Shown in pieces: positions 1 to 9,160 of a DNA stretch of 64,000 nt. This DNA is from Ruminococcaceae bacterium UBA3818 (GTDB taxonomy: Bacteria > Bacillota > Clostridia > Oscillospirales > Ruminococcaceae). Under the pieces are notes generated by a model. It was not told where the DNA came from. It did no database searches and worked only from the letters and a program-made list of their open reading frames with translations. The stretch covers positions 50,661 to 114,660 of the forward strand of contig DFDW01000006.1 of assembly GCA_002369315.1 (NCBI GenBank). The letters run 5' to 3'. Each line of letters starts with the position of its first letter. Position 1 is the stretch's first letter. Made by a program: the position numbers and the translations under genes.

Positions 1-1562
1 TGAGCCAGGGTTTCTTTTGCGTCAGGACGAAGCGTATCGGCCACTGTCAAATAGCCCAGAACGTCTCCGTTTTTCGCCAGATAGATATTGGCTTGGGGCA
101 GGCTGGAGGTGTCCATTCCGAATTTCGCCAGCAGCCGCTCTCCGCCGCACAAATACTGGCTTTCGTCCATTTGGTAAACAACTCCCATGCCCGGCAGCTC
201 CTGATACGACGTTACGGCGGAAGTGTCCACCGGACCGTGGCGGGTTACGACCGCCTGTGCCATAGGATGAGCAGAAAAGCTTTCGCCTACGGCGCTGAGC
301 CGCAGCAATTCTTCGGCGGAAAGAGATTTGTCCAACGGGACAATATCGACGACAGACAATTTTCCGGTGGTCAGCGTGCCGGTTTTGTCAAATACGGCAT
401 TGCGGGTTTTGGCCAATGCCTCCAGCGATTTGGAACCTTTGACCAGTACGCCGCGGCGGCTGCCCGCGCCGATTCCGGCGAAGAAAGACAGTGGAATCGA
501 GATGACCAGAGCGCAGGGGCAGGAAGCCACCAGAAATACCAACGCCCGGCTCAGCCACACGGAGACGGAGCCCATGCCCAAAACCGGCGGCAGAAAGGTC
601 AGAAGAACAGCGGCAAGGATGATGCAGGGCGTATAAATTCTGGAAAATTTGGAGATCAGTTTTTCCGTATTTCCCTTTTTGGCAGAAGATTCCTGCACCA
701 GCTGGATAATACGGGAGGCGGCAGAATCGGAAAAAGTGTTGGTGGTACGGCAATGAAGGGCGCCGTCCCGATTCACCATGCCGGACAAAAGCTCATCGCC
801 GCAAGCGACCTGCCGAGGAAGGCTTTCCCCGGTGAGGACCGCCGTATCCACCATGCTTTCTCCGGATTCAACAACAGCGTCCAGCGGGACACGCTCGCCG
901 GGCCGTATCAGGATTTGAGATCCGACGGGGATGGAGTCGGCCGCTGCTGGAGCATAACTTCCGTTTTCCTGCAAGAGATTCGCTGTTTCCGGCCGGATTT
1001 TGGTCAAAGCGGCAATGCTTTTTTTGGAACGGGTGACGGCGATGCTTTCCAGCTGGTTGCCGAGCCGGAAGAGAATGGTGACCAGAGCGCCTTCCCAAAA
1101 TTCGCCCAACGCCATGGCGGCGACAACGGCGATCAGCAGCAAGGCGGTTTCATCCAGCCGTATCCGGATCATGCTTTTTACACCGGTCCAGAACAGGGGA
1201 AGACCGGCAATCACGGCAGATGCCGCCAGCATCAGGTTGGAAGCAAGTTCCGGGGCGGGCAAAAAGCTGAGACCCGCCAATACCGCGGCGGCAATAATCG
1301 CGATCCAAGCGCTTTTGCCCCCGGCGTGATCGTGATCGTGGCCACATCCGCATCCCTCATCGGCGCAGCTGTCGAGGCTGATGTCGTGATCCAGCCCACA
1401 GGCACAGCTTTGGCGGGCATGGCTGCATCCACATCCGCAATCGTGCTCATGTTCATGCTCGTGCCTATGATTGTGCTCGTGCCCATGATTAGGGCAAACT
1501 TCTGCTTTGGGTTCCTGATGTTCCTGTCCGCAGCAGGTGCAGGCATGTTTTGGGTCAACCAT
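1..1562 (-). CDS. Heavy-metal P1B-type ATPase, CadA/ZntA-like (3' end outside window)
   Basis: ATP-driven exporter of soft divalent metals (Zn/Cd/Pb class) across the cytoplasmic membrane. About 520 residues are visible. The first ~83 are very rich in His and Cys (HGHEHNHRHEHEHEHD, CGCGC, CGCGHDHDHAGG) and stand where many relatives have an HMA fold. Membrane helices follow, then the TGES actuator loop near residue 247, the metal-site motif SCPCAL near residue 346 and the phosphorylation motif DKTGTLT near residue 390. The ATP-binding domain continues past base 1. The ATG at 1560-1562 overlaps the end of the upstream arsR gene by 8 bp, so the two are translationally coupled. Metal specificity is inferred from the CPC motif and the ArsR neighbour. 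Confidence 0.93.
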   Translation of the reverse strand, partial: MVDPKHACTCCGQEHQEPKAEVCPNHGHEHNHRHEHEHEHDCGCGCSHARQSCACGLDHDISLDSCADEGCGCGHDHDHAGGKSAWIAIIAAAVLAGLSFLPAPELASNLMLAASAVIAGLPLFWTGVKSMIRIRLDETALLLIAVVAAMALGEFWEGALVTILFRLGNQLESIAVTRSKKSIAALTKIRPETANLLQENGSYAPAAADSIPVGSQILIRPGERVPLDAVVESGESMVDTAVLTGESLPRQVACGDELLSGMVNRDGALHCRTTNTFSDSAASRIIQLVQESSAKKGNTEKLISKFSRIYTPCIILAAVLLTFLPPVLGMGSVSVWLSRALVFLVASCPCALVISIPLSFFAGIGAGSRRGVLVKGSKSLEALAKTRNAVFDKTGTLTTGKLSVVDIVPLDKSLSAEELLRLSAVGESFSAHPMAQAVVTRHGPVDTSAVTSYQELPGMGVVYQMDESQYLCGGERLLAKFGMDTSSLPQANIYLAKNGDVLGYLTVADTLRPDAKETLA

Positions 1563-1932
1563 CGTTTCTCTCTCCTTTCGTGTGCCGGATGTGCTCCAAT
1601 CCCATGGAAATGATGGCATCGACGTGATCGTCGTCTAACGTATAAAAAATATTTTTGCCGTCCCGCCGGGTTTTCACCAACCGGCTGGCCCTTAACAGCC
1701 GAAGCTGATGGCTGACCGCCGACTGACTGGCTCCCAGCAATTCTGCAATATCGTATACGCACATCTCCGTCTGGGATAAAGCGCACATAATGCGGATACG
1801 GGTGCTGTCTGAAAATACTTTAAACAATTCCGCCAGATCGAACAGGTCATCCTCATTGGGAAGATGCGACCGTGCAAAATCCGCAGTTTTTTGATGGTCA
1901 TGTTCTACTGTCAACAAATCGTTTCTTTCCAT
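1555..1932 (-). CDS. ArsR/SmtB-family metal-sensing repressor
   Basis: Winged-helix transcriptional repressor of about 125 residues, the usual size for the CadC/CzrA/SmtB group. The recognition region LLGASQSAVSHQLRLLRASRLV and the wing KTRRDGKNIFYTLDDDHV are clear. The C-terminal helix carries DDDHVDAIISMGLEHIRH, whose Asp/His spacing resembles the alpha-5 zinc site of CzrA/SmtB. The N-terminus also has His residues (VEHDHQKTADFARSH). I place the start at the ATG at 1932 because AAAGGAG lies 8 nt upstream; an in-frame TTG at 1950 has no such site. It overlaps the ATPase gene, and the palindrome upstream suggests autoregulation of the pair relieved by metal. Confidence 0.93.
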   Translation of the reverse strand: MERNDLLTVEHDHQKTADFARSHLPNEDDLFDLAELFKVFSDSTRIRIMCALSQTEMCVYDIAELLGASQSAVSHQLRLLRASRLVKTRRDGKNIFYTLDDDHVDAIISMGLEHIRHTKGERNDG

Positions 1933-1966
1933 CCGAAAGCTCCTTTCCAACCGAGATTTTCAAGGA

Positions 1967-1990
1967 ATGAACATATGAATGATTGTTCAT
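1967..1990. promoter_or_regulatory. Putative ArsR/SmtB operator
   Basis: Two nested inverted repeats lie just upstream of the repressor gene: ATGAACA (1967-1973) with TGTTCAT (1984-1990), and ATGAA (1975-1979) with TTCAT (1986-1990), 6 bp apart. The ATGAA-N6-TTCAT form resembles the sites bound by SmtB/CzrA-type repressors. Binding here is inferred. Confidence 0.6.
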
Positions 1991-2073
1991 TTGTTTGTTT
2001 CAATATAACACAGTCCCCTTTTCCTGTCAATAGAGGAAGATCAAAATTTATTTTGGAAAAATTGCTTCCGGTT

Positions 2074-2102
2074 TTGCTTTTTGGAGCGGATTGTGCTATA
2101 TT
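2074..2102 (+). promoter_or_regulatory. Promoter of metG
   Basis: TTGCTT (2074-2079), a 17-bp spacer and TATATT (2097-2102). It lies about 60 bp before the metG start. Confidence 0.55.
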
Positions 2103-2163
2103 ATGGGTATCTTTGTGCAAAAGGAGAAAAATCCCTTTATCTGAAAATACAGGAGGCATCATC

Positions 2164-4110
2164 ATGAGTGGAAAAAAATTCTACATTACCACCCCGATTT
2201 ATTACCCGTCGGACAAGCTGCACATCGGACATACCTACTGTACAGTAGCTACCGATGCAATGGCGCGGTATAAACGAATGCAGGGGTGCGATGTGATGTT
2301 CCTCACCGGCACTGATGAGCATGGGCAGAAGATTCAGCAGAAAGCTGAGGCTGCCGGCGTGACACCTCAGCAATATGTAGACAATATTGTAGACGGCATC
2401 AAAGCGCTGTGGAAGCTGATGAACATTTCCAACGACCGCTTTATCCGCACCACCGATGATTACCATGTGGAAGCGATTAAAAAGATTTTCCGCAAGCTGT
2501 ACGACCAGGGAGATATTTATAAAGGAACCTACAAAGGCAAATATTGTACGCCCTGTGAATCTTTCTGGACGGAAAGCCAACTGGTAGACGGCAAATGCCC
2601 CGACTGCGGCCGAGAAGTCATCGACGCGGAGGAGGAAGCCTATTTCTTCCGCCTTTCCAAATATGCTGACCGGTTGGTGGAATATTACGAGGCGCACCCG
2701 GATTTTCTGGAGCCCCCGTCCCGTTTAAATGAGATGGTAAACAACTTTATTAAACCCGGACTGGAAGATCTGTGCGTGTCCCGCACCACTTTTGACTGGG
2801 GTGTGCAGGTGGATTTTGATCCCAAACATGTGGTCTATGTGTGGATTGATGCGCTGTCCAACTATATTACTGCTTTGGGATACGGTAACGACAAGTATCA
2901 TGATTTTGAAAAATACTGGCCGGCGGACGTCCATTTTGTAGGCAAGGAGATTGTCCGTTTCCATTCGATCATCTGGCCCGCAATGCTGATGGCGCTGGAC
3001 CTGCCGCTGCCCGGCAAGGTTTACGGACATGGATGGCTCAAATTTGGCGGGGATAAGATGAGCAAATCTAAGGGTAACGTGGTAGACCCGGTTGTTCTGG
3101 TAGGACGATACGGTGTGGATGCGCTGCGTTACTTCCTGCTGCGGGAATTCCCCTTCGGGTCCGACGGCAACTTTACCAACGAAGCGCTTATCAGCCGCAT
3201 CAACGCCGACCTGGCCAACGATCTGGGGAACCTTTTGTCCCGCACCGTGGCGATGGTGGGGAAATACTTTGGCGGTACTCTGCCGGCTGAGCGGGCGGCG
3301 GACCCTGTTGACGATGAGCTTTTGACCATGGCCAAAGAGCTGCGCGGAAAATATGAAGAGCAGATGGAAAAATATGCTTTCCAGAATGCTTTGATCGAGG
3401 TGTTCAAGGTCATTTCCCGCGCCAACAAATACATTGATGAGACCGCTCCCTGGGTGCTGGCCAAAGACGAGGCCAATAAGCCCCGGTTGGCAACGGTGCT
3501 TTACAATTTGCTGGAATGCCTGCGCATTTCCACTTCTTTGCTGATGCCATTTATGCCGGATACCGCTGAAAAAGCCCGGGTTCAGATCGGCGCTTCGGCG
3601 GAGGATTTCACTTGGGAGAAAGCGGGGCAGTTCGGTATTTTGCCCGCTGAGGTAAGCGTGCAGAAAGGCGAAGCATTGTTTCCGCGTATCGATATGGAAA
3701 AAGAGCTGGCAGAGCTGGCGCAAGCGCAGGCTGCTCCGAAAAAAGAAGAGGGCAAACCGGAGCAAAAGGAAGAACCTACTGCGGCACCGATTACCATCGA
3801 TGAGTTTGCCAAAGTGGAAATGACCGTCTGCAAAATTTTAGCCTGCGAGAATGTGCCCAAGAGTGAAAAGCTTTTGAAATTCCAGCTGGATGACGGTTCC
3901 GGCGAGATCAGACAAATTTTGTCTGGCATTGCCAAGTACTATAAACCGGAAGAGCTGGTGGGCAAAACAGTCGTTGCCTGCACCAATCTGCCGCCCCGCA
4001 AGATGATGGGGCAGATGTCCAACGGGATGCTGCTGTCCGCCGAGAAGGATGGACAGCTGAACCTGGTCATGCTGGATGATAAGGTACCCGCCGGCGCGAA
4101 ACTTTGTTAG
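2164..4110 (+). CDS. metG: Methionyl-tRNA synthetase
   Basis: Charges tRNA-Met in the cytoplasm for initiation and elongation. The 648-residue protein has the class I signature HIGH at residues 20-23 and KMSKS at 298-302. A zinc knuckle is formed by CTPC near residue 128 and CPDC near 145. An anticodon-binding helical domain follows, and a C-terminal tRNA-binding (EMAPII/Trbp111-like) domain spans roughly 543-648 after a charged Lys/Glu linker. The frame is open further upstream, but the ATG at 2164 is preceded by AGGAGG at 2151-2156 and gives the normal N-terminus. tatD follows after a terminator. Confidence 0.98.
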   Translation: MSGKKFYITTPIYYPSDKLHIGHTYCTVATDAMARYKRMQGCDVMFLTGTDEHGQKIQQKAEAAGVTPQQYVDNIVDGIKALWKLMNISNDRFIRTTDDYHVEAIKKIFRKLYDQGDIYKGTYKGKYCTPCESFWTESQLVDGKCPDCGREVIDAEEEAYFFRLSKYADRLVEYYEAHPDFLEPPSRLNEMVNNFIKPGLEDLCVSRTTFDWGVQVDFDPKHVVYVWIDALSNYITALGYGNDKYHDFEKYWPADVHFVGKEIVRFHSIIWPAMLMALDLPLPGKVYGHGWLKFGGDKMSKSKGNVVDPVVLVGRYGVDALRYFLLREFPFGSDGNFTNEALISRINADLANDLGNLLSRTVAMVGKYFGGTLPAERAADPVDDELLTMAKELRGKYEEQMEKYAFQNALIEVFKVISRANKYIDETAPWVLAKDEANKPRLATVLYNLLECLRISTSLLMPFMPDTAEKARVQIGASAEDFTWEKAGQFGILPAEVSVQKGEALFPRIDMEKELAELAQAQAAPKKEEGKPEQKEEPTAAPITIDEFAKVEMTVCKILACENVPKSEKLLKFQLDDGSGEIRQILSGIAKYYKPEELVGKTVVACTNLPPRKMMGQMSNGMLLSAEKDGQLNLVMLDDKVPAGAKLC

Positions 4111-4122
4111 TCTGACATCCTG

Positions 4123-4158
4123 AAAACCGGGCAGGGAGCGTTCCCGCCCGGTTTTATT
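4123..4158 (+). terminator. Rho-independent terminator after metG
   Basis: AAAACCGGGC (4123-4132) pairs with GCCCGGTTTT (4146-4155). The loop can add GGGA/TTCCC pairs. It lies between metG and tatD. Confidence 0.75.
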
Positions 4159-4181
4159 TGAGAAAGCAGGAGGTTTTTCCT

Positions 4182-4949
4182 TTGTATCAAAATATTTTCG
4201 ATTCCCACGCCCACTATAACGGCAAGGATTTTGAGGACCGGGACGAACTGCTGCCGCAGCTTTTCCAATCCGGCATTTGCGGTATTATCGATGTGGCGTC
4301 TTCCATGCGCTCTACCCGGCGGACGGTGGAGCTGTCCTCTCGCTATGAGCATATTTACAGCGCAATCGGCGTGCATCCAAACGAGGTCAAGGACATGACG
4401 GATGAAGATTATGACACGCTGCGCGAACTGTCAAAGCTGCCAAAGGTGGTGGCGATTGGTGAGATTGGGTTTGATTTTTACTGGGATGCCAGTGACCGCG
4501 AGACCCAGCGGGAACATTTTGAACGGCAGCTGATCCTGGCTCGGGAATTGGATCTGCCGGTCATCATCCACAGCCGGGACGCTGCGCAGGAGACGTATGA
4601 TTTGCTGGCAAAATACCGCCCGCGGGGTGTGGTGCACTGTTTTTCCGGCAGCGCCGAAATGGCGCAGGAAATTCTCAAGCTGGGGATGTATATCGGTTTT
4701 ACCGGAGTTGTTACCTTTAAAAACGCGAAAAAGGCGGTCAAAGCCGCCTCGGTGGTTCCCATGGACCGGCTGCTGATTGAGACCGACTGTCCCTACATGG
4801 CGCCGGAACCGACCCGTGGCGTTCGGTGCGACTCATCTATGCTGGTGCATACCGGCGGCAAGCTGGCTGAAATCAAAGGCGTCGATTTGCAGAGCCTGTT
4901 CGATCAGACACGCCAAAATGCCTGCGATTTGTTTGGAATCCGGTTGTAG
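4182..4949 (+). CDS. tatD: TatD-family metal-dependent DNase/hydrolase
   Basis: Predicted two-metal 3'-5' exonuclease/hydrolase of the amidohydrolase superfamily, about 255 residues, a normal length. Metal ligands are visible in DSHAHYN near the N-terminus, in the catalytic Glu of IGEIGFDFY, in IIHSRDA, in the VHCFSG block and in the final ETDCPYMAPEP. I choose the TTG at 4182 because AGGAGG (4168-4173) is 8 nt upstream; the in-frame TTG at 4158 lacks a site. metG-tatD is a common pairing in Firmicutes. The integrated mobile element begins only about 25 bp after the stop codon, so the gene is intact but its native downstream region has been displaced to about 20196. Confidence 0.95.
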   Translation: MYQNIFDSHAHYNGKDFEDRDELLPQLFQSGICGIIDVASSMRSTRRTVELSSRYEHIYSAIGVHPNEVKDMTDEDYDTLRELSKLPKVVAIGEIGFDFYWDASDRETQREHFERQLILARELDLPVIIHSRDAAQETYDLLAKYRPRGVVHCFSGSAEMAQEILKLGMYIGFTGVVTFKNAKKAVKAASVVPMDRLLIETDCPYMAPEPTRGVRCDSSMLVHTGGKLAEIKGVDLQSLFDQTRQNACDLFGIRL

Positions 4950-4969
4950 TCAAATGTTGGCAAGAGGCA

Positions 4970-5013
4970 AAAAGGCCGGCAATCGTTGGCTTAACAGTGA
5001 TAGGGAACTACTT
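4970..5013 (+). repeat. Left attachment site/inverted end of the mobile element (attL)
   Basis: Reads outward-in as AAAAGGCCGGCAATC followed by GGCTTAA, AGTGA and AACTA blocks that recur in the same order in the inverted right end. GCCGGC is at 4975-4980. Bases outside it belong to the tatD downstream region. Confidence 0.78.
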
Positions 5014-5056
5014 GACTTATCAACTGTTGGCTGACGGTTTCGGGTGCATACGGAAG

Positions 5057-5097
5057 AAAATCCCATCTGATTTTTGAAAGAAATCAGATGGGATTTT
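5057..5097. terminator. Bidirectional hairpin terminator
   Basis: A perfect 17-bp stem: AAAATCCCATCTGATTT (5057-5073) and its complement (5081-5097) around a 7-nt loop. T-rich tracts serve both strands. It lies just downstream of the minus-strand lipoprotein gene and inside the left end of the mobile element. Confidence 0.8.
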
Positions 5098-5145
5098 CAC
5101 ATTTTATCGATTTTTATTAGAGATTTAATAGAATTGAAAAACTAA

Positions 5146-6702
5146 TCAATAGAACATCCAGCTTACATCTTCCCAACCGGTACCGTCAGGAAGAATACGG
5201 CAGAAGATGGGGACGCTTCGACCATCTCCGTTAATCCAGGCCGGATAGTAGATGTATCCGTCACCCCACGAGTAAAAGGCTTCCGTCCTGTCTTCGTTCA
5301 AAATTATGGTGTCCAGGGTCTGGATATCTGCGCAATAGATGCAAGTGGAGTACTCGCTTTCGCTACCAGGTTTCTTTGCCGAATAAATGATCTTGCCGAG
5401 CTCCAAACAAACATAGTGGTCGCTGTTATGCTCCAGAAGATCGGCAAGAGCCTCATTCTCCACGATGTTTCCGTTGATCAGCATACAACCGCTTTCGTCA
5501 TATCCCCAGCCGTCTTCGTCTATGATGCCGGTGAACAATTCCATGTCCTCATCCAAAAGATAACCCGGGACATCATATTCATATTCAGCGAGGAGATTTC
5601 CGCTCAAATCGATTCGCTGATAATCCTTTTCGGGGGTTTGAATAAAAAGGGAATCTTTGTAGCCACGGATAATTTTACGCACATCAGGGGCAATCGAGAT
5701 GTCTTCCATCGTATCCAGATCAATGCTGCGCAGCTCGTAGGCAAACTCTGAAGCACTGCGATGCGTTTTGCTGATATAGTAGAGCTGATCATGAGCCAGA
5801 TAAAAGCCGTCTGTATCTCTGATTTCCTCACTCTGCAGCGGCATGCTCTCCCGTACCATTCCATCTGTCCGCAGTCGTACCAACTGATCATTCTCAAAAT
5901 AATACAGCCAGTCTTTCATAACAGACAGATTGTAGATATGGCCATCCAGTGATGCCAGTTTGCACACCTGACTGCCATCCGTTGCGTTCACAGGCATTTT
6001 GTAAATGCCGTTGCCGATCCACATATAGTATACCCAATCGCCTTGCGTGATAAAGCGGTAGTCGTCCGCCGTAGGAACTTGCCTAATGGTTGCGTTATAT
6101 GTTGAGCCATATCCATAAGCGTTTGCGTTATCTGCAGTCCAGTCGGAAACAAATTCAGATTCCTCTGTATCGGGAGACGGCTGGGCGCCGTTCAGTGCTG
6201 TCATATCGGCAGAAAACTCAATCTCAGCCCGTTCCTCCGTAAAGAAAATCACGGAGCTTCCGCCCACATCATACTCTTCACAGCTGACAAACACGCCGTC
6301 CTGCAGCCAATCATGATACATTAGGCTCATTGTGGACGGTCCCATCTTCTCGGTGATAGCGTCAAGGCAGCTTTCGCTGCTCACGCCCATGACACCGCAC
6401 AGTCCCTTTCCTTCCGCAAACGTCAGGACCACCGTGTAAAACCCATTCTGCAGATCGGATGGATCGTCAATCATCACGCTGATTGCTCCGGGATAGTCGT
6501 TCCCACACTCTACGTATCCTGCGTCGAGCTGGTCTATCTTCATGCCCATTTCCAGCGACAGCCAGGGGAAAAACTCCTCTGCCAGCTGGTTAAACAATTT
6601 TTCCTGTTCCTTTCCATGCTCTCCGGCACCGCCGGATGCTCCACAGCCGGCACAAAAAAGCACCGACAAAACCATCACCAAAATCAAAAATGTTCGTTTC
6701 AT
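5146..6702 (-). CDS. Lipoprotein with DUF5050-like beta-propeller region
   Basis: Predicted exported lipoprotein of 518 residues. It begins MKRTFLILVMVLSVLFCAGC, a type II signal peptide with lipobox FCAGC. An N-terminal domain (~30-170) is followed by repeated units of the kind GDWVYYMW...GIYKMPVN, KDWLYYFENDQLVRLRTDG and DQLYYIS, which resemble DUF5050-type propeller blades. No catalytic motif is apparent. It starts inside the end of the upstream lipoprotein gene (ATGA overlap at 6699-6702) and has GGAGG in front, so the two are co-translated. Both are cargo of the mobile element. Function unknown. Confidence 0.85.
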   Translation of the reverse strand: MKRTFLILVMVLSVLFCAGCGASGGAGEHGKEQEKLFNQLAEEFFPWLSLEMGMKIDQLDAGYVECGNDYPGAISVMIDDPSDLQNGFYTVVLTFAEGKGLCGVMGVSSESCLDAITEKMGPSTMSLMYHDWLQDGVFVSCEEYDVGGSSVIFFTEERAEIEFSADMTALNGAQPSPDTEESEFVSDWTADNANAYGYGSTYNATIRQVPTADDYRFITQGDWVYYMWIGNGIYKMPVNATDGSQVCKLASLDGHIYNLSVMKDWLYYFENDQLVRLRTDGMVRESMPLQSEEIRDTDGFYLAHDQLYYISKTHRSASEFAYELRSIDLDTMEDISIAPDVRKIIRGYKDSLFIQTPEKDYQRIDLSGNLLAEYEYDVPGYLLDEDMELFTGIIDEDGWGYDESGCMLINGNIVENEALADLLEHNSDHYVCLELGKIIYSAKKPGSESEYSTCIYCADIQTLDTIILNEDRTEAFYSWGDGYIYYPAWINGDGRSVPIFCRILPDGTGWEDVSWMFY

Positions 6703-7664
6703 CCCTCTGTTACCTCCGAAATCGGGCGGTACCGATAATGGGAACCGCCGGTTTTATTGCCGTCTCCATTGAAAAGCTCAGCATAGTAGCTATGTCCATC
6801 TGCCTCATAGTCATAAGTACAGGTTCTTGTGATAGTGCCATCGGCAGCATAGGTGGTATATCCTTCCGTACGGCCCTCGCCGTCACGAGTATAGACTGTA
6901 TACTCCTGCAGATCCTCCTCCGTGCAGTCGGTAAAGCCATCGGCTTCGTATGTACGGACCTCAATCACATCACCATCACCGTTTAACTTCCAAATGGTCA
7001 GTTTCGTGGAATCCAGTCCGCTCCAATACTGCTTTTCCGTTCTCTCGGCGTCGGAGTAAGTGCGATATTCTTGCCACATACCATTATCGCTCTCAATCAG
7101 CCGTCCCTCATTGTCATAGGCTTCCATTTCGGGGGTATCCGTCCTTCCGTCTGCCCAAACCGTATCAATGTATGCAATTCTTCCAGCAGGATCCCAACTG
7201 TATGACTTGTCATAAACATCTTCCCAGATTTCTCCGTTGTTTAGGTAAGTATTGACATGGTGGATGTTGGACACTTTTCCATCCGGGAGATAGGTGTATT
7301 CAGAGATATATGTATCCGACCATTCATCATTTTCATCATACTGATCCTGTTGACAAGTTTCTCCATGGTCATTGTATAGATAGGTATAACGGTTCGTCTG
7401 CTGGCCCATCTCGTCTGCCAAAATCAGCTCTGCCAACACCCATTCTTCTGTGTCCTCTGCAGGTTTTGGCTCAACAGCACCCTCCGATGCCGTCTGTGTT
7501 TCCTTTGTATCTTCCCCTGTCACAGATTCTGTTTCTGCTGAACTCTGAGGAGCATCGCTCGGTGACTGATCTGCCTGTGCGCCACAGCCAACCAGCATCG
7601 TTGCTGTTAGGCACAGAGCCAACAGCAATTTTGTAAATTGTTTCATACGTATTTTCATTTTCAT
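6699..7664 (-). CDS. Lipoprotein with YD/RHS-like repeats
   Basis: Predicted exported lipoprotein of about 320 residues. The signal peptide ends in the lipobox LVGCGAQ. A Ser/Thr/Glu-rich linker follows, then short repeats built around Tyr-Asp-Gly motifs (YLYNDHGE, YTYLPDGKVSN, SWDPAGRIAYID, AYDNEGRLIE, YTRDGEGRTEGYTTYAADG, YDYEADGHSYY), typical of YD/RHS-type extracellular repeats. Three in-frame ATGs are close together. The codon at 7658 is best placed behind AAAGGA; 7664 and 7646 are alternatives. It is upstream of, and coupled to, the second lipoprotein. No toxin domain or RHS cage is present, so a polymorphic toxin is not supported. Confidence 0.82.
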   Translation of the reverse strand: MKMKIRMKQFTKLLLALCLTATMLVGCGAQADQSPSDAPQSSAETESVTGEDTKETQTASEGAVEPKPAEDTEEWVLAELILADEMGQQTNRYTYLYNDHGETCQQDQYDENDEWSDTYISEYTYLPDGKVSNIHHVNTYLNNGEIWEDVYDKSYSWDPAGRIAYIDTVWADGRTDTPEMEAYDNEGRLIESDNGMWQEYRTYSDAERTEKQYWSGLDSTKLTIWKLNGDGDVIEVRTYEADGFTDCTEEDLQEYTVYTRDGEGRTEGYTTYAADGTITRTCTYDYEADGHSYYAELFNGDGNKTGGSHYRYRPISEVTEG

Positions 7665-7792
7665 CTTCCTTTCTATGGATAGCCCTTTTGACTGCCATCA
7701 TAAAAAAATGGCTAAGGCGAACCATTCCATATATATTCTACCATGACGAGAATACTATCAGGACAGAGTTAGCCGAAATTACCATGGTAAAA

Positions 7793-9160
7793 TCAGCGAT
7801 TTGAAAAATGAAAACGCAACAGAAAGATGATCCCACGAATACTAAGCTCGAGACTCATCGCTGCCCAGGCACCGCTGACACCCATATAAGGAATCAACAG
7901 CATTGATATTGGAACCCGTATCCCCCAAAGACATCCCAACACCATTATGCTGGATATGAACGTATCGCCACGTCCTTGTAGGATACCTGCACAAACCAGA
8001 TGTACCGCATACAACGTAACCCCAAAAGCTTCTATTCGCAAAAGAATGGCTCCAATTTGAATCAGTTCTGCATTCGGTGTCAAAAGTCGCATCAGCTGCG
8101 ATGCACAGCAAAACATGATAACCGCAAGAATCACCGTAATCCATATGCCCAGCCGGATGCCTGCCTGCCCAAGTTCCCGTGTGCGTTTCTTGTCACCGGA
8201 GCCAATGGATCGTCCTGTAATAGCGGGCTGTGCCAGACCAATTCCATATGCAGGCATATAGCAAAAGCTTTCGGCTGTAATGGCAAGTGAGTGTGCTGCC
8301 ATCGCAGCGTTTCCAAGCGGAGCAATCATGCCCACTACGGTTAATTGTGCGAATCGCATGACAATCTGTTCCAAGGCTATAGGCAGACCAATTTTAGCTG
8401 CCCGAAAAAGCACATACTTCAGATCAGGTAACAAAAAAGCTTCGCCACTCCGCAGGCGCATGGCTGATTCAGAAATCAGAAGCTTATAAAGCAAGAATAG
8501 TGCCGCAACTGTCTCTGCCAGAGCAGTTCCAAGTGCAGCACCTGTGACACCCAGGCCTGCACCGGGAATGAACAAAGTATTGCCACATAGATCAACTGTT
8601 CTGGACGGAAAAATCAGCAGGAAATTGAATAAGATATTCATGGCATACATGGCGATGGTACATATACCGGGCGTACGCATGTTTCCGGCGCTTTGCAGCA
8701 TACCGGCTGAATACCCATTTAATTGAATCAGCGGAATCGACAACGCATATATGTTGAAATAGCGGATAGATAATTTATGGATGGAATTATCAGCTCGAAG
8801 CCAAATTGGAAGGAAATCACTCAGGCACAGCCCTAATAACGCCATACTGCAACTAAGAACCAGTGCCGATAGTAATCCAAGATGCATGATCTTCCTTGCG
8901 TCAATTTCCTTGCCTGCTCCGGCTGATTGCGCTGCCTGTACGGTAAAACCGGCTGTTAATGCGGAACACAGTCCGCCGCACAGCCATGTTACGCCGCCCA
9001 CTAATCCAACTGCGGCAGCTGCATCCGTATCCAGATGTCCCACCATAGCGGAATCTATAAACTGCATAATTACAGAAGATATCTGTGCTCCCATAGACGG
9101 CAGTGACAGCCGCAATACAAGACGAAGCGCCGATTCTTTATATAAAGTGGTGGAGTTCAT
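7793..9160 (-). CDS. MATE-family multidrug efflux transporter
   Basis: Na+- or H+-coupled exporter of drugs or metabolites in the cytoplasmic membrane. About 455 residues with twelve hydrophobic stretches and MATE-type sequence: LRLSLPSMGAQISSVIMQFIDSAMVG at the N-terminus and PAYGIGLAQPAITGRSIGSGDKKRTREL at the second repeat. The start at 9160 has AGAGG (9167-9171) 6 nt away and overlaps the upstream Sel1-repeat gene by 23 bp; an upstream ATG at 9178 is less well placed. The overlap shows that the two genes form one operon carried by the mobile element. Substrate unknown. Confidence 0.92.
   Translation of the reverse strand: MNSTTLYKESALRLVLRLSLPSMGAQISSVIMQFIDSAMVGHLDTDAAAAVGLVGGVTWLCGGLCSALTAGFTVQAAQSAGAGKEIDARKIMHLGLLSALVLSCSMALLGLCLSDFLPIWLRADNSIHKLSIRYFNIYALSIPLIQLNGYSAGMLQSAGNMRTPGICTIAMYAMNILFNFLLIFPSRTVDLCGNTLFIPGAGLGVTGAALGTALAETVAALFLLYKLLISESAMRLRSGEAFLLPDLKYVLFRAAKIGLPIALEQIVMRFAQLTVVGMIAPLGNAAMAAHSLAITAESFCYMPAYGIGLAQPAITGRSIGSGDKKRTRELGQAGIRLGIWITVILAVIMFCCASQLMRLLTPNAELIQIGAILLRIEAFGVTLYAVHLVCAGILQGRGDTFISSIMVLGCLWGIRVPISMLLIPYMGVSGAWAAMSLELSIRGIIFLLRFHFSNR

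Noticed and set aside
93..1613. Long plus-strand open frame opposite the metal ATPase
   Set aside because: It is antisense to a frame that encodes unmistakable P-type ATPase motifs, has no ribosome site, and its product is compositionally odd (Gln/Gly/Arg-rich).
2725..3765. 346-codon minus-strand frame inside metG
   Set aside because: Shadow of the synthetase gene. No ribosome site, no recognisable domain, rich in His, Gln and Arg.
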